22,840 nucleotides of DNA from Pseudomonadota bacterium (GCA_023387085.1 JAEWIL010000006.1:1-22840); one strand, 5' to 3'. Positions 7,134 through 15,923 are shown, counted from the stretch's first letter. Made by a program: numbers and translations. The notes: generated by a model not told the origin, from the letters alone.

Positions 7134-8266
7134 GATTCGGACGGCGCGGGCAGCGCCAGTTCGATCCGGTTGCGGCCCTTCTCCTTGGCGCGGTACAGCG
7201 CCTCGTCGGCGGCTTTCAGCGCCGCGCGAACCTCGCCATAGCCGAAGACATCGGCGACCCCGCCCGAGAAGGTGATCTGTCCGAAGGGCTGATCGGTCTT
7301 GCGGTTGATCAGCCGCCGCTCGGACAGCCCCTCGCGGGCTTCGTCGAGCCGCTTCGCCGCTTCGCTGGGCGGCAGGCCGCGGAACAGCATCACGAATTCC
7401 TCGCCCCCATGGCGCGCGACATGGCAATGATCGTTGGAAATACGCGCGAGCGTATCGGCGATCAGCTTGATGACGCGATCGCCCGCTTCATGGCCGTGGA
7501 CGTCGTTGACCTTCTTGAACTCGTCGATGTCGCAAAAGGCGACCGACAGCGGTTCGCAGGCGGCGCGCGCTTCGTCATGATGGCGTTCGAGCAGCACCTC
7601 GAAGGCGCGGCGGTTCGGAAGGCCGGTCAGATAGTCGATCTCGGCGTCGCGCTTGGCGCGTGCAAGGCTGCGGCGCAGCGCTTTCGCCTCGTCCTCGCTC
7701 TTGCGCATTTCGTCTTCGGCGTGGCGGGTGCGTTCGAGCATGACCTTTGCGATATCGGCAAGGTGCGAGACGAGTTCGCCAGTCTTCTGCACTTGCTCGA
7801 GGTCGCTGACATGCTCTTCCAGCCTCGATCCATATTCGCTCGTCGCGTTTCGAGCCGCCTTGGTATTGGTGTGAAACGTCTCGAGGTTGGACTCGAGCCG
7901 CGCGACCATCCGGTCCAGGTCGCCGCGATCGGCAACGGCGGGATCGCTTTCCATCAATTCGTCCAGCCATTGCTGGGTGATCCCCTCGGCGCTCTGCGAC
8001 CGCGCCGCGATCTGGCGCGCGAGCCGGGGATTGATGCCCGAAAAGGCGCTGTGCGCGATCAGCAGGTTCGCCGAAGAAATGTCGAGATCGTGATTCAGCA
8101 GAAACGACGTCATCGCGCCGAGCAACTGCTCGCGCGCCTCGCGGACCAGGTTGCGCGATCCGGGCGGGACTCCGCTCCCCTCATAGGCCCCGCCTCGCGC
8201 GCGGAGGCCCAGCCAGCCCAGGAGCCGCCCTACCGGCTCGGTCGATGAGGTTGCATGTGTGGTCAT
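7130..8266 (-). CDS. GGDEF-domain diguanylate cyclase, soluble
   Basis: Predicted to make cyclic di-GMP from two GTP. The protein is 378 residues with no signal peptide or membrane helix. An N-terminal helical region of unknown fold (about 40-140) leads into a likely coiled coil (about 147-205). The GGDEF domain starts at DYLTGLPNRRAF (211-222), with active-site motif GGEEF at 287-291, the variant that retains activity in the family. The inhibitory RxxD site expected five residues upstream is absent (Asn278 and Cys281 at those positions), so product feedback inhibition is probably lacking. The TAG stop shares bases with the TAG of the convergent methyltransferase gene. It lies 54 nt downstream of the MFS gene on the same strand. 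The sensed signal is unknown. Confidence 0.93.
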   Translation of the reverse strand: MTTHATSSTEPVGRLLGWLGLRARGGAYEGSGVPPGSRNLVREAREQLLGAMTSFLLNHDLDISSANLLIAHSAFSGINPRLARQIAARSQSAEGITQQWLDELMESDPAVADRGDLDRMVARLESNLETFHTNTKAARNATSEYGSRLEEHVSDLEQVQKTGELVSHLADIAKVMLERTRHAEDEMRKSEDEAKALRRSLARAKRDAEIDYLTGLPNRRAFEVLLERHHDEARAACEPLSVAFCDIDEFKKVNDVHGHEAGDRVIKLIADTLARISNDHCHVARHGGEEFVMLFRGLPPSEAAKRLDEAREGLSERRLINRKTDQPFGQITFSGGVADVFGYGEVRAALKAADEALYRAKEKGRNRIELALPAPSES

Positions 8267-8320
8267 TCGCTATTTAACGGGCGCATATGGTCCGACTTTA
8301 AATCCGCCCGCAAAATTTGC

Positions 8321-9562
8321 TCAGCGGTCGACGCGGCCTTCGTCGCGGCCCGGCATCGGCGCCAGGAACGGCAGGATCAGCGCCGTCAGCACCAGCCATA
8401 TGCTCGACGCCAACAAGGCGCCGGGCAGCGACCAGAGGTCGGCGAGCAGGCCGAAGAGATAGGCGCCAAGCGCCATCGCACCAAAGGTCACCGCCTGATA
8501 GATCGACAGGCTGCGGCCAAGGATTGCTTCGGGCGACCGGAGCTGCATCGCGACGTTGAGTGTGGTCAGCGTCGATACCCACGCCAGACCCGCGACAAAG
8601 GTCGACGCCATCACCGCGGGCACCGACGCGACGAAAGTCATCGGCACCAGCGCGGCGGCGAAAACCAGCGCCGCCGCGCCGACTATCCGGTCGCTGCCCC
8701 AGCGACGGCGAAGTCCGCCGACCCACAGCGCGGCCATGATCGAGCCGGCGCCGAAGGTCGCGAGGCACAGGCCATAGACCGTCTCGGTGCCGTGCAAACG
8801 GTCGCGGACCAGGGCAGGCAGGAGCGCCTGAAAGGCGATCGCGGCGAGCCCGAAGGCGAAGCCGCGGATCAGGATGCGGCGTACCGGGTTCGACTGGACG
8901 CAAAAGCGAATACCGGTCGCGATCGCGGCGAGCATCGGCGTGCGCTTCGGCAACTGTACCTCGGGATGCCAGCGTAGCAGCACGACGATCAGCGCGAGAT
9001 AGCTGACCGTGTTGAGCGCAAAGGCGGGCGCCGGACCGGTGAGCGAGATAAGCAGGCCGCCGAGTGCGGGCCCGACGCTCCGCGCCAGGTTGAACGCGAT
9101 GCTGTTGAGCGCGATGGCTTGCGGCAGGTCCTTCGGCCCGACCTGCAGCCGCACCGAAGCCTGCCACGCGGGCCCGTTCAGCGCGGTGCCGCACCCGACC
9201 GCGAGCGTGAAGAAGAGCAGCAACAATGGCGACAGGGCACCCATCCAGGTCGTCACGGTCAACGCCGCGGATACGATCAACATGCCACTCTGCGCCGCGA
9301 GCATGACCCGCCGGCGGTCGAAATTATCTGCGATCGCTCCCGCAAACACGCCGAGCAGCAGGATCGGGATCGTGGCACCGGCCTGTACCAGCGCGATCAA
9401 CTGGTGCGACGTCGTCAGTTCGGTCATCAGCCAGGCGGCCCCGACCGACTGGATCATCGATCCCATGTTCGACGCAAGGTTGGCGACCCAGATCGCGCGG
9501 AAAGCGGGATAGCGGAAAGGTGCGAGTGAAGATGGCGGGGAAGAGGACTCGGACGCGCTCAC
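8321..9562 (-). CDS. MFS transporter, MFS_3 / EntS-like exporter
   Basis: Inner-membrane major facilitator, 413 residues, with about 12 hydrophobic segments. The N-terminus FRYPAFRAIWVANLASNMGSMIQSVGAAWLM and the loop DNFDRRRVMLAAQ after helix 2 mark the subgroup that includes the enterobactin exporter EntS. The conserved GPAWQASV and SIAFNLARSVGPALGG segments support this. The substrate is unknown and nothing nearby suggests siderophore synthesis. The start is a GTG at 9560-9562 giving a normal N-terminus; no clear ribosome-binding site precedes it. It lies downstream of phoB on the same strand across a 169-nt gap in which I see no gene and no convincing promoter or terminator. Confidence 0.9.
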   Translation of the reverse strand: MSASESSSPPSSLAPFRYPAFRAIWVANLASNMGSMIQSVGAAWLMTELTTSHQLIALVQAGATIPILLLGVFAGAIADNFDRRRVMLAAQSGMLIVSAALTVTTWMGALSPLLLLFFTLAVGCGTALNGPAWQASVRLQVGPKDLPQAIALNSIAFNLARSVGPALGGLLISLTGPAPAFALNTVSYLALIVVLLRWHPEVQLPKRTPMLAAIATGIRFCVQSNPVRRILIRGFAFGLAAIAFQALLPALVRDRLHGTETVYGLCLATFGAGSIMAALWVGGLRRRWGSDRIVGAAALVFAAALVPMTFVASVPAVMASTFVAGLAWVSTLTTLNVAMQLRSPEAILGRSLSIYQAVTFGAMALGAYLFGLLADLWSLPGALLASSIWLVLTALILPFLAPMPGRDEGRVDR

Positions 9563-9731
9563 AAATCAAGCGCGTAGCTTTTGAAGCGATGAGTCGCAAT
9601 CGCGGGGCGCACGCTTTGTCGGATTATCGGCTAGGCCAGGGACCCAAGTCGATTTTGAGGTGGGAGAGCCGGTGTTGTTTCGTTCACCCTCTTCACGCCG
9701 GCTTCGCCAGGATCGAACGAACCGGTTGCAT

Positions 9732-10427
9732 CTACCTCTTGCCCGCGTCGAGCGCATAGCCCGCCGACCGCACCGTGCGGATGATGTCCGCCGTCCCCGG
9801 CAGGTTGATCGCCTTGCGAAGCCGCCGGATATGGACGTCGACCGTGCGCAGCTCGATGTCGCTGTCCTGCCCCCACACGCTGTCGAGCAATTGCCCGCGC
9901 GAGAAGACGCGGCCCGGATGTTCCATGAAATGGCGCAGCAGGCGGAATTCGGTCGGTCCCATCGCGACGATCTGGCCGTTGCGGACGACCTTGTGCGCAA
10001 CCGAGTCGAGCTCGATGTCGGCATAGGCGAGCAGTTCGCCGGCGAGGGCGGGGCGCAGGCGGCGGAGTACGGCCGAGACGCGCGCGACCAGTTCGCGCGG
10101 GCTGAACGGCTTGGTCACATAATCGTCGGCGCCGGTTTCAAGGCCGCGGATGCGATCCTCCTCCTCGCCGCGCGCGGTGAGCATGATGATCGGAACGTTC
10201 GCCGACTTGGGGTTGCGGCGAAGGCGCCGGCAGACCTCGATGCCGGGCAGGCTCTCGATCATCCAGTCGAGCAGGACGATGTCGGGTACGCGTTCCTCGA
10301 CGAGGATCAGCGCCTGTTCGCCGTCGGGGGTCTGGCGGACCGAAAAGCCTTCGCGCGCGAAGTGCCAGACGATCAGCTCGGCGATCGCCTCGTCATCCTC
10401 GATCAGCAGCAGGTCGGGCTGCGGCAT
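9732..10427 (-). CDS. phoB: Phosphate regulon response regulator
   Basis: OmpR-family transcription factor that binds Pho boxes when phosphorylated under phosphate limitation. The protein is 231 residues. The receiver domain has the acidic pocket E10-D11-D12, phosphoacceptor Asp54 (VLLDWM), Thr84 and Lys106 (TKPFSP). The winged-helix domain (about 130-229) contains MGPTEFRLLRHFMEHPGRVFSR and RTVDVHIRRLRKAI, the DNA-recognition part. The start ATG overlaps the phoU stop by one base (TGATG). The frame stays open far upstream on this strand through phoU, but only this portion is PhoB. It is the last gene of the pst operon here. The partner kinase phoR is not in the window. Confidence 0.96.
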   Translation of the reverse strand: MPQPDLLLIEDDEAIAELIVWHFAREGFSVRQTPDGEQALILVEERVPDIVLLDWMIESLPGIEVCRRLRRNPKSANVPIIMLTARGEEEDRIRGLETGADDYVTKPFSPRELVARVSAVLRRLRPALAGELLAYADIELDSVAHKVVRNGQIVAMGPTEFRLLRHFMEHPGRVFSRGQLLDSVWGQDSDIELRTVDVHIRRLRKAINLPGTADIIRTVRSAGYALDAGKR

Positions 10428-11164
10428 CAGCCTTGCTCCCCGTCTGTCGCCGCGTTGTCCGCGATCGCCCGGCTTTCGGGGGTCTCGCCGCGCTCGCGCT
10501 CCTCCATCCGCTCGCCAGTGACGACATAATAGACCATCTCGGCGATGTTGGTCGCATGGTCGCCCATGCGCTCGAGGTTCTTGGCAACGAACAGCAGGTG
10601 CGCGCTCTCGGTGATGTGCTTGGGATTTTCCATCATGAAGGTCACGAGGGTGCGGAAGATGCTGTTGTAGAAATCGTCGACATTCTTGTCGCGGACGGTG
10701 ACCCGCACCGCGAGGTCTGCGTCGCGCGCCGCGAAGCTGTCGAGCGCATCGTGGATCAGTTCGGCGACCCCCGACGACATCGACATCAGCAACGGGATCG
10801 CCTCGATCGAGCGCGTCTGGTCCATCAGGGCGACGCGCTTGGCGATATTCTTCGCGTAGTCGCCGATCCGCTCGACGACCGAGACGATTTTCAGTGCCGC
10901 GATCATTTCGCGCAGATCGTCGGCCATGGGAGCGCGAAGGGCGATGGTCTGGACGGTGAGCTGTTCGACTTCGGCTTCGAGCGCGTCGATCTTCTTGTCG
11001 TCGCGCACCACTTGTGCCGCGAGATCGAGGTCGCCCTTGTTGAGCGCGCTCATCGCCTGAAGCAGCGCCTGTTCGGCGCGCCCGCCCATCTCGCTGATCA
11101 ACCCGCGCAGGCGGTTGAGATCCTCGTCGAAGGCCTTGACCGTATGATCGTTCGTTAATGCCAT
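10427..11164 (-). CDS. phoU: Phosphate transport regulator PhoU
   Basis: Cytoplasmic helical protein that connects the Pst transporter to PhoR/PhoB signalling and silences the regulon when phosphate is plentiful. The protein is 245 residues with two repeats of the PhoU three-helix unit, beginning HTVKAFDEDLNRLRGLISEMG and again with HDALDSFAARDADLA. The acidic metal-binding pattern ERIGDYAKNIAKR and ERMGDHATNIAE occurs once per repeat, as known for PhoU. ATG at 11164 is chosen over a GTG one codon earlier because AAAGGA lies 8 nt in front of it. It follows pstB after 24 nt. The C-terminal tail (EERERGETPESRA) is charged and variable. Confidence 0.96.
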   Translation of the reverse strand: MALTNDHTVKAFDEDLNRLRGLISEMGGRAEQALLQAMSALNKGDLDLAAQVVRDDKKIDALEAEVEQLTVQTIALRAPMADDLREMIAALKIVSVVERIGDYAKNIAKRVALMDQTRSIEAIPLLMSMSSGVAELIHDALDSFAARDADLAVRVTVRDKNVDDFYNSIFRTLVTFMMENPKHITESAHLLFVAKNLERMGDHATNIAEMVYYVVTGERMEERERGETPESRAIADNAATDGEQG

Positions 11165-11188
11165 CACTCTTGTCCTTTCGGCTACGGA

Positions 11189-11971
11189 TCAGCCGTAGCG
11201 GCCGGTGATATAATCCTTGGTGCGTTCCTGCTTCGGGTTCGTGAAGATGTCTGTCGTCTTCCCGTACTCGACCAGCGTCCCGAGGTGGAAGAAGGCGGTG
11301 CGCTGCGATACGCGGGCCGCCTGCTGCATGTTGTGCGTGACGATCACGATCGCATATTTGCCGCGCAGTTCGTGGATCAGCTCCTCGATCTTCGCGGTCG
11401 CGATCGGGTCGAGCGCCGAGCAGGGTTCGTCCATCAGGATGACTTCGGGGTCGACCGCGATCGCGCGCGCGATGCACAGGCGCTGCTGCTGGCCTCCCGA
11501 CAGCGCGGTGCCGCTTTCATTGAGGCGATCCTTGACCTCGTCCCACAGGCCGGCGCGCACCAGCGCGCGCTCGACGATGACGTCGAGCTCGGCCTTGCCC
11601 GGGGCAAGCCCGTGGATGCGCGGGCCATAGCCGACATTGTCATAGATCGACTTGGGGAAGGGGTTGGGTTTCTGGAACACCATCCCCACCCGCGCGCGGA
11701 GCTGCACGACGTCCATCGACGGCGCGTAGATGTCCTCGCCGTCGAGCAGGATCGTGCCCGTGACCCGCGCGCTCGCGACGGTGTCGTTCATGCGGTTCAG
11801 CGAGCGCAGGAAGGTCGATTTTCCGCAGCCCGACGGGCCGATGAAGGCGGTGACCAGATCGGTGCCGACGTCGATCGACACATCCTTGATCGCCTGCTTC
11901 TCGCCATAGAAGACGTTGACGCCCTCCGCCTTCATTTTGGGATCGACAATCGTGAGGTCTTCTTGGGTCAT
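11189..11971 (-). CDS. pstB: Phosphate ABC transporter ATP-binding protein
   Basis: ATPase that powers high-affinity phosphate import, bound to the cytoplasmic face of PstC/PstA. The protein is 260 residues with Walker A GPSGCGKST (45-53), the Q-loop in GMVFQKPNPFPKSIYDN, signature LSGGQQQRLCIARA, Walker B VILMDEP and the switch His in IVTHNMQQA. The C-terminal LVEYGKTTDIFTNPKQERTKDYITGRYG is characteristic of PstB. The ATG at 11971 lies 2 nt after the pstA stop. A second in-frame ATG (Met13) would also leave the ATPase domain intact. The frame is open further upstream through pstA but carries no family sequence there. Confidence 0.98.
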   Translation of the reverse strand: MTQEDLTIVDPKMKAEGVNVFYGEKQAIKDVSIDVGTDLVTAFIGPSGCGKSTFLRSLNRMNDTVASARVTGTILLDGEDIYAPSMDVVQLRARVGMVFQKPNPFPKSIYDNVGYGPRIHGLAPGKAELDVIVERALVRAGLWDEVKDRLNESGTALSGGQQQRLCIARAIAVDPEVILMDEPCSALDPIATAKIEELIHELRGKYAIVIVTHNMQQAARVSQRTAFFHLGTLVEYGKTTDIFTNPKQERTKDYITGRYG

Positions 11972-11973
11972 GA

Positions 11974-13245
11974 TCACCAGCGTTTTTCGAATTTGTTCCG
12001 GAGATAGATGGCGAGCGCGTTCATCGACAGCAGCACGACGAGCAGCACGATGATCGCCGCCGAGGTCTTCTCGACGAAGCCGCGGTCGACCTCGTCGGAC
12101 CAGAGGAATATCTGCATCGGCAGCACGGTCGAGGGCGAGCAGACGCCGCTTGGCACGTCGCCGATGAAGGCGCGCATGCCGATCAGCAGCAGTGGCGCGG
12201 TCTCGCCCAGCGCGCGCGCCATGCCGATGATCGTGCCGGTCAATATGCCGGGCAGCGCAAGCGGCAGGACATGGTGGAACACCACCTGCACCGGGCTCGC
12301 GCCGACGCCCAGCGCCGCGTCGCGGATCGACGGCGGCACCGCCTTGATCGCGTTGCGGCTGGCGATGACGATGACGGGCATCGTCATCAGCGCGAGCGTC
12401 AGCCCGCCGACGAGCGGGCTCGCCTGGCAGAGACCGAACCAGTTGATGAACACCGCGAGCGCGAGCAGACCGAAGATGATCGAGGGCACCGCCGCGAGGT
12501 TGTTGATCGACACCTCGATCAGGTCGGTCCAGCGGTTCTTCGGCGCATATTCTTCCAGATAGAGCGCCGCGAGCACGCCGGTCGGGAAGGCGATCAGGAA
12601 GGCGATGAAGATCGTCAGCACCGACCCCTTGAGCGCCCCCCAGATGCCCGCGACCGCGGGATCGGTGGCGTCGGCGCCCCGGAAGAAGGACCAGTGGAGC
12701 CCGGTCGACAGCTTGCCCGCTTTCTCCAGCGCGTCGACCTTCGCCCCCAGCGCGCCCTTCGCGCCTTCCTTGGCGGCGATGTCGACCTCGGACGACGCGG
12801 GGAGGTGGAAGACGGTCCTGGTCTTGAGCAAAGCCGGATCGGCCTTGATCGCGGTGCGGACTTCCTTCCACGCATTCTCGCTGATCAGCTTCGCCCCGTC
12901 GGCGCCCAGCGCTTCCTCGGCGGCGAAGGCGACGATGTCCGAAAGCCCCGCGTTCGCGATCGCCTGATCGGCGTCGGGATCCGAGAGGCGCGACGCATCG
13001 ACCGTCAGCGGGTTCGCCGCAAAGTCGATCGGCACCGCCACGTCGGTATAGGTGAAACCGCGGAGGCCATTGCCGATCATCACGAACAGCAGAAAGGCGA
13101 GGAAAAAGCCCGAAAGCAGCACCGCGCCCAGCCCGAGCAGCCTGAAGCGGCGCTCGGCGCCATAGCGGCCCGCGATGCGCTTCTGCATCGCGGCGCCTTT
13201 CCAGTCGGTCGGGGCCGTGGAACGAGAGGACGCGTCTCTATTCAT
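11974..13245 (-). CDS. pstA: Phosphate ABC transporter permease PstA (long form with DUF3333)
   Basis: One of the two membrane subunits of the phosphate channel. The protein is 423 residues, longer than the roughly 300 of E. coli PstA. The extra length is an N-terminal cytoplasmic stretch, a first helix (about 35-58) and a large polar, presumably periplasmic region (about 65-190) matching the alphaproteobacterial DUF3333 type. The transporter domain follows, with WGALKGSVLTIFIAFLIAFPTGVLAALYLEEYAP, and the EAA loop that contacts PstB lies around AALGVGASPVQVVFHHVLPLALPGILTG. The start overlaps the pstC stop by 8 nt. Met20 (MQKRIAGRYGAERRF) is a possible alternative start. Confidence 0.95.
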   Translation of the reverse strand: MNRDASSRSTAPTDWKGAAMQKRIAGRYGAERRFRLLGLGAVLLSGFFLAFLLFVMIGNGLRGFTYTDVAVPIDFAANPLTVDASRLSDPDADQAIANAGLSDIVAFAAEEALGADGAKLISENAWKEVRTAIKADPALLKTRTVFHLPASSEVDIAAKEGAKGALGAKVDALEKAGKLSTGLHWSFFRGADATDPAVAGIWGALKGSVLTIFIAFLIAFPTGVLAALYLEEYAPKNRWTDLIEVSINNLAAVPSIIFGLLALAVFINWFGLCQASPLVGGLTLALMTMPVIVIASRNAIKAVPPSIRDAALGVGASPVQVVFHHVLPLALPGILTGTIIGMARALGETAPLLLIGMRAFIGDVPSGVCSPSTVLPMQIFLWSDEVDRGFVEKTSAAIIVLLVVLLSMNALAIYLRNKFEKRW

Positions 13246-14614
13246 AAGCTTCGCGATACTTTTTGACGATGCGCAGCGCGACGATGTTGAGCAGCAGGGT
13301 CACGACGAACAGGACAAGGCCGAGCGCGAACGCCGCAAGCGTCTTGGCGCTGTCGAACTCCTGGTCGCCGGTCAGCAGCTTGACGATCTGCGCGGTCACC
13401 GTGGTGACGCTGGCGAAGGGGTTGGCGGTGAGGTTGGCGGAAAGGCCCGCCGCCATCACCACGATCATCGTCTCGCCGATCGCGCGGCTGACGGCGAGCA
13501 GGATGCCGCCCATCACGCCGGGCAGCGCGGCGGGTATCAGCACCTGGCGGATCGTCTCGTTCGGCGTCGCGCCGAGTGCGAGCGATCCGTCGCGCATCGC
13601 CTGCGGCACCGCGTTGATGCTGTCGTCGGCCATCGACGAGACGAAGGGGATGATCATCACCCCCATCACGATCCCCGCGGCGAGCGCGCTTTCGGTCGAG
13701 GCGTTGGGGATGCCCAGCATCGCCGCGAACTCGCGCAGCGCCGGCGCCACGGTCAGCGCGGCGAAATAGCCATAGACGACCGTCGGCACCCCCGCGAGAA
13801 TCTCGAGCAGCGGCTTCACCCATTTGCGCACGCGCGGCGCGGCGTACTGCGTCAGATACACCGCGGTCATCATCCCGATCGGGATCGCGACGATCATCGC
13901 GATGATCGCGCCGATCAGCACCGTGCCCCAGAATAGCGGGATGCCGCCGAAGGTGCCGGGCTGCGGCGCGCCGCTCTGCGGGTTCCAATATGTGCCGAAG
14001 AGCAGCTCGGTCGCGGGGACGAGGCGAAAGAAGCGGATCGATTCGAACAGCAGCGACATCACGATGCCGAAGGTCGTCAGGATCGCGACGAGCGAGGCGA
14101 GCAGAAGGATCGCCATGACGATCTTCTCGACCCGCGTCCGCGCGCGGAAATCGGGGCGGATGCGCGTGAAGGCGTAAAGGCCGCCGGCCAGCGCCAGCGC
14201 CAGCATCGCGGCGATCCCGACCCACGCATGGAATTGCGTCGCCTGCCTGTACGGCTGGACCAGCGGCGCCGCGGCGGGCAGGCGCACGGCGGTCTGTACC
14301 CCCTGCGCGACGTTGCGCGCATCGGACAGGATCGCCCCGCGCTCGAAGCCGAAGGCGGGCAGCGATTGCGCCGCGTCGCTCGCGAGCACCGAGTTGGTGA
14401 TCAGCGCCGGCGACACGCTCGACCAGATGGCGAGGAAGACCGCGGCGGGCGCGAACAGCCACAGCGCGACATACCAGCCATGATATTGCGGGCGCGAATG
14501 CAGCTTCGTCCCGCTCCTCGCGGCAAGCAGCGACGAGCGCGCACGGCCGGCAAGCCAGCCGATCAGCGCGAGACCCGCGATCAGCAGCAACAGGGCGGCG
14601 GCGTTGAAGGTCAC
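13238..14614 (-). CDS. pstC: Phosphate ABC transporter permease PstC (long form)
   Basis: Partner of PstA in the inner-membrane phosphate channel. The protein is 458 residues, with an N-terminal extension of several hydrophobic segments and a polar stretch (about 75-130) before the transporter domain. That domain includes FWGTVLIGAIIAMIVAIPIGMMTAVYL, AGVPTVVYGYFAALTVAP and the EAA loop ALGATPNETIRQVLIPAALPGVMGG. The start is a GTG at 14612-14614, preceded by a weak GAG six bases upstream. No in-frame ATG gives a better N-terminus. The 178-nt gap from pstS contains a REP-like hairpin, suggesting reduced expression relative to pstS. Confidence 0.95.
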   Translation of the reverse strand: MTFNAAALLLLIAGLALIGWLAGRARSSLLAARSGTKLHSRPQYHGWYVALWLFAPAAVFLAIWSSVSPALITNSVLASDAAQSLPAFGFERGAILSDARNVAQGVQTAVRLPAAAPLVQPYRQATQFHAWVGIAAMLALALAGGLYAFTRIRPDFRARTRVEKIVMAILLLASLVAILTTFGIVMSLLFESIRFFRLVPATELLFGTYWNPQSGAPQPGTFGGIPLFWGTVLIGAIIAMIVAIPIGMMTAVYLTQYAAPRVRKWVKPLLEILAGVPTVVYGYFAALTVAPALREFAAMLGIPNASTESALAAGIVMGVMIIPFVSSMADDSINAVPQAMRDGSLALGATPNETIRQVLIPAALPGVMGGILLAVSRAIGETMIVVMAAGLSANLTANPFASVTTVTAQIVKLLTGDQEFDSAKTLAAFALGLVLFVVTLLLNIVALRIVKKYREAYE

Positions 14615-14636
14615 GTGTTTCTCATCAAACCGTTCC

Positions 14637-14728
14637 CGTCATTGCGAGGAGCGTAGCGACGAAGCAATCTCCAGCTATCGCAATGCTGGACGCCTGCTGG
14701 AGATTGCTTCGCTTCGCTCGCAATGACG
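14637..14728. repeat. REP-like inverted repeat between pstS and pstC
   Basis: Two arms (14637-14674 and 14697-14728) are reverse complements. An outer 12-bp block beginning CGTCATTGCGAG and an inner 14-bp block ending GCAATCTCCAG match perfectly; the left arm carries 12 bases and the right arm 6 between the blocks. Sequences of this type (TCATTGCGAGCGAAGC...) are scattered through many sphingomonad intergenic regions, by recollection. Here it lies between the abundant binding-protein gene and the permeases, where a hairpin could end or stabilise the pstS message. Confidence 0.8.
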
Positions 14729-14792
14729 ATCCGTAGAAAAATCGGTGGCCGGGCAGGGGATGTGGCCCATGCCCCGGCCACCAGCGGGGGAG

Positions 14793-15842
14793 TTATTTCA
14801 ATTCCGACCCGTCGAGCGGGGTCATGCCCTTCGCCGCGGCGGCGGCCTTCGCCGACACGTCGGGGGGCGAGATGACCAGACCCTTGGCGGCCAGATAGCC
14901 GTCCTTCGCCGCGCCCTTCAGGAACTCGGCGACATATTCGGCGAGCCCCGGAACGACGCCGACATGCGCCTTCTTCACATAGATGAACAGCGGCCGCGAC
15001 CCCGGATAGCTGCCGCCCGCGATCGTGTCATAGGTCGGGCTGACGCCCTGCACCGGCACCGCCTTGATCTTGTCCTTGTTCGCATCGAGGTAAGAAAAGC
15101 CGAAGATACCCAGGCTGTCGGGGTTCTTGTCGAGCTTCGAGATGATGAGGTTATCATTCTCGCCCTGCTCGACATAGAAGGGCGCGCCGCGCAGGCCGGT
15201 GCACACCGCCTCATGCTTGTCCTTGTCGCTGTCCTTCAGCGCCTTCATCTCAGCATTGGCGTCGCAGCCCTTGCCGAGGATCAGCTCCTTGAACGCATCA
15301 TAGGTGCCGCTCGTCGACGGCGGGCCGAAGACCGAGATGCCGACCGCGGGCAGCGCCGGGTTGACGTCCTTCCACGTCTTCGCGGTGTTCGGCTTGCCAT
15401 AGGGGTTCGCCGCGAGCGCCTTATAGACATCTTCCTCGGTCAGCTTGAAGCCGGGGCCGCGCTGCGCTTCGCCCAGCGCGATGCCGTCGATGCCGACCTG
15501 GATTTCGACGATGTCCTTGACGCCATTCTTGGCGCAGGTGTCGAACTCCTTCTTCTTGATCCGGCGCGAGGCGTTCGCGATGTCGGGCGTGTCGCCACCG
15601 ACACCCTGGCAGAAACGCTCGAAGCCGCCGCCGGTGCCGGTGCTGTCGATCTTCGGCACCTTGTTGCCCGTCGCCTCGGCGAACTTCTCGCCGACCGCGG
15701 TGGCAAAGGGATAGACGGTCGACGATCCGACCGCGCTGATATAATCGCGCGCGCCGCCGCCCGAGGAGGCCTGATCCTGACAAGCGGAAAGCGCCAGCGC
15801 GCACGTCGCCGCACCAGCGATAAGACCGAATTTCTGCAGCAT
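14793..15842 (-). CDS. pstS: Phosphate-binding protein PstS, probable lipoprotein
   Basis: Periplasmic receptor that captures phosphate for PstCAB. The protein is 349 residues. The phosphate-binding loop GSSTVYPFA (39-47), TGTGGGFERFC and STSGTYDAF are the expected ligand segments. The N-terminus MLQKFGLIAGAATCALALSAC has a lipobox LSAC with Cys21, so the mature protein may be lipid-anchored rather than soluble as in E. coli. ATG at 15842 is chosen because AGGA lies 7 nt in front and a normal signal sequence follows. The frame is open 23 codons further but that part does not look like a leader. First gene of the pst operon, with Pho-box-like repeats about 80 nt upstream. Confidence 0.96.
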   Translation of the reverse strand: MLQKFGLIAGAATCALALSACQDQASSGGGARDYISAVGSSTVYPFATAVGEKFAEATGNKVPKIDSTGTGGGFERFCQGVGGDTPDIANASRRIKKKEFDTCAKNGVKDIVEIQVGIDGIALGEAQRGPGFKLTEEDVYKALAANPYGKPNTAKTWKDVNPALPAVGISVFGPPSTSGTYDAFKELILGKGCDANAEMKALKDSDKDKHEAVCTGLRGAPFYVEQGENDNLIISKLDKNPDSLGIFGFSYLDANKDKIKAVPVQGVSPTYDTIAGGSYPGSRPLFIYVKKAHVGVVPGLAEYVAEFLKGAAKDGYLAAKGLVISPPDVSAKAAAAAKGMTPLDGSELK

Positions 15843-15923
15843 GCTATGATCCTGTCGGGGGTCGTTACCGAACCAAGCCGCCACCCCCGCGACGACTCGC
15901 TGAGCCGCCAATGGGGGAGTTGT

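Noticed and set aside
9563..9731. Possible terminator or gene between phoB and the MFS gene
   Set aside because: Only short scattered complementary words (such as TCGTTC/GAACGA) were seen; none forms a convincing hairpin and no coding signal is present.
9732..11477. Continuous - strand frame that would fuse phoB to a 350-residue N-terminal extension
   Set aside because: The extension is phoU and pstB read in the wrong frame; phoB has its own ATG overlapping the phoU stop.
11189..12871. Apparent 560-residue PstB with an N-terminal extension
   Set aside because: The added part is pstA in another frame; PstB is complete from 11971.
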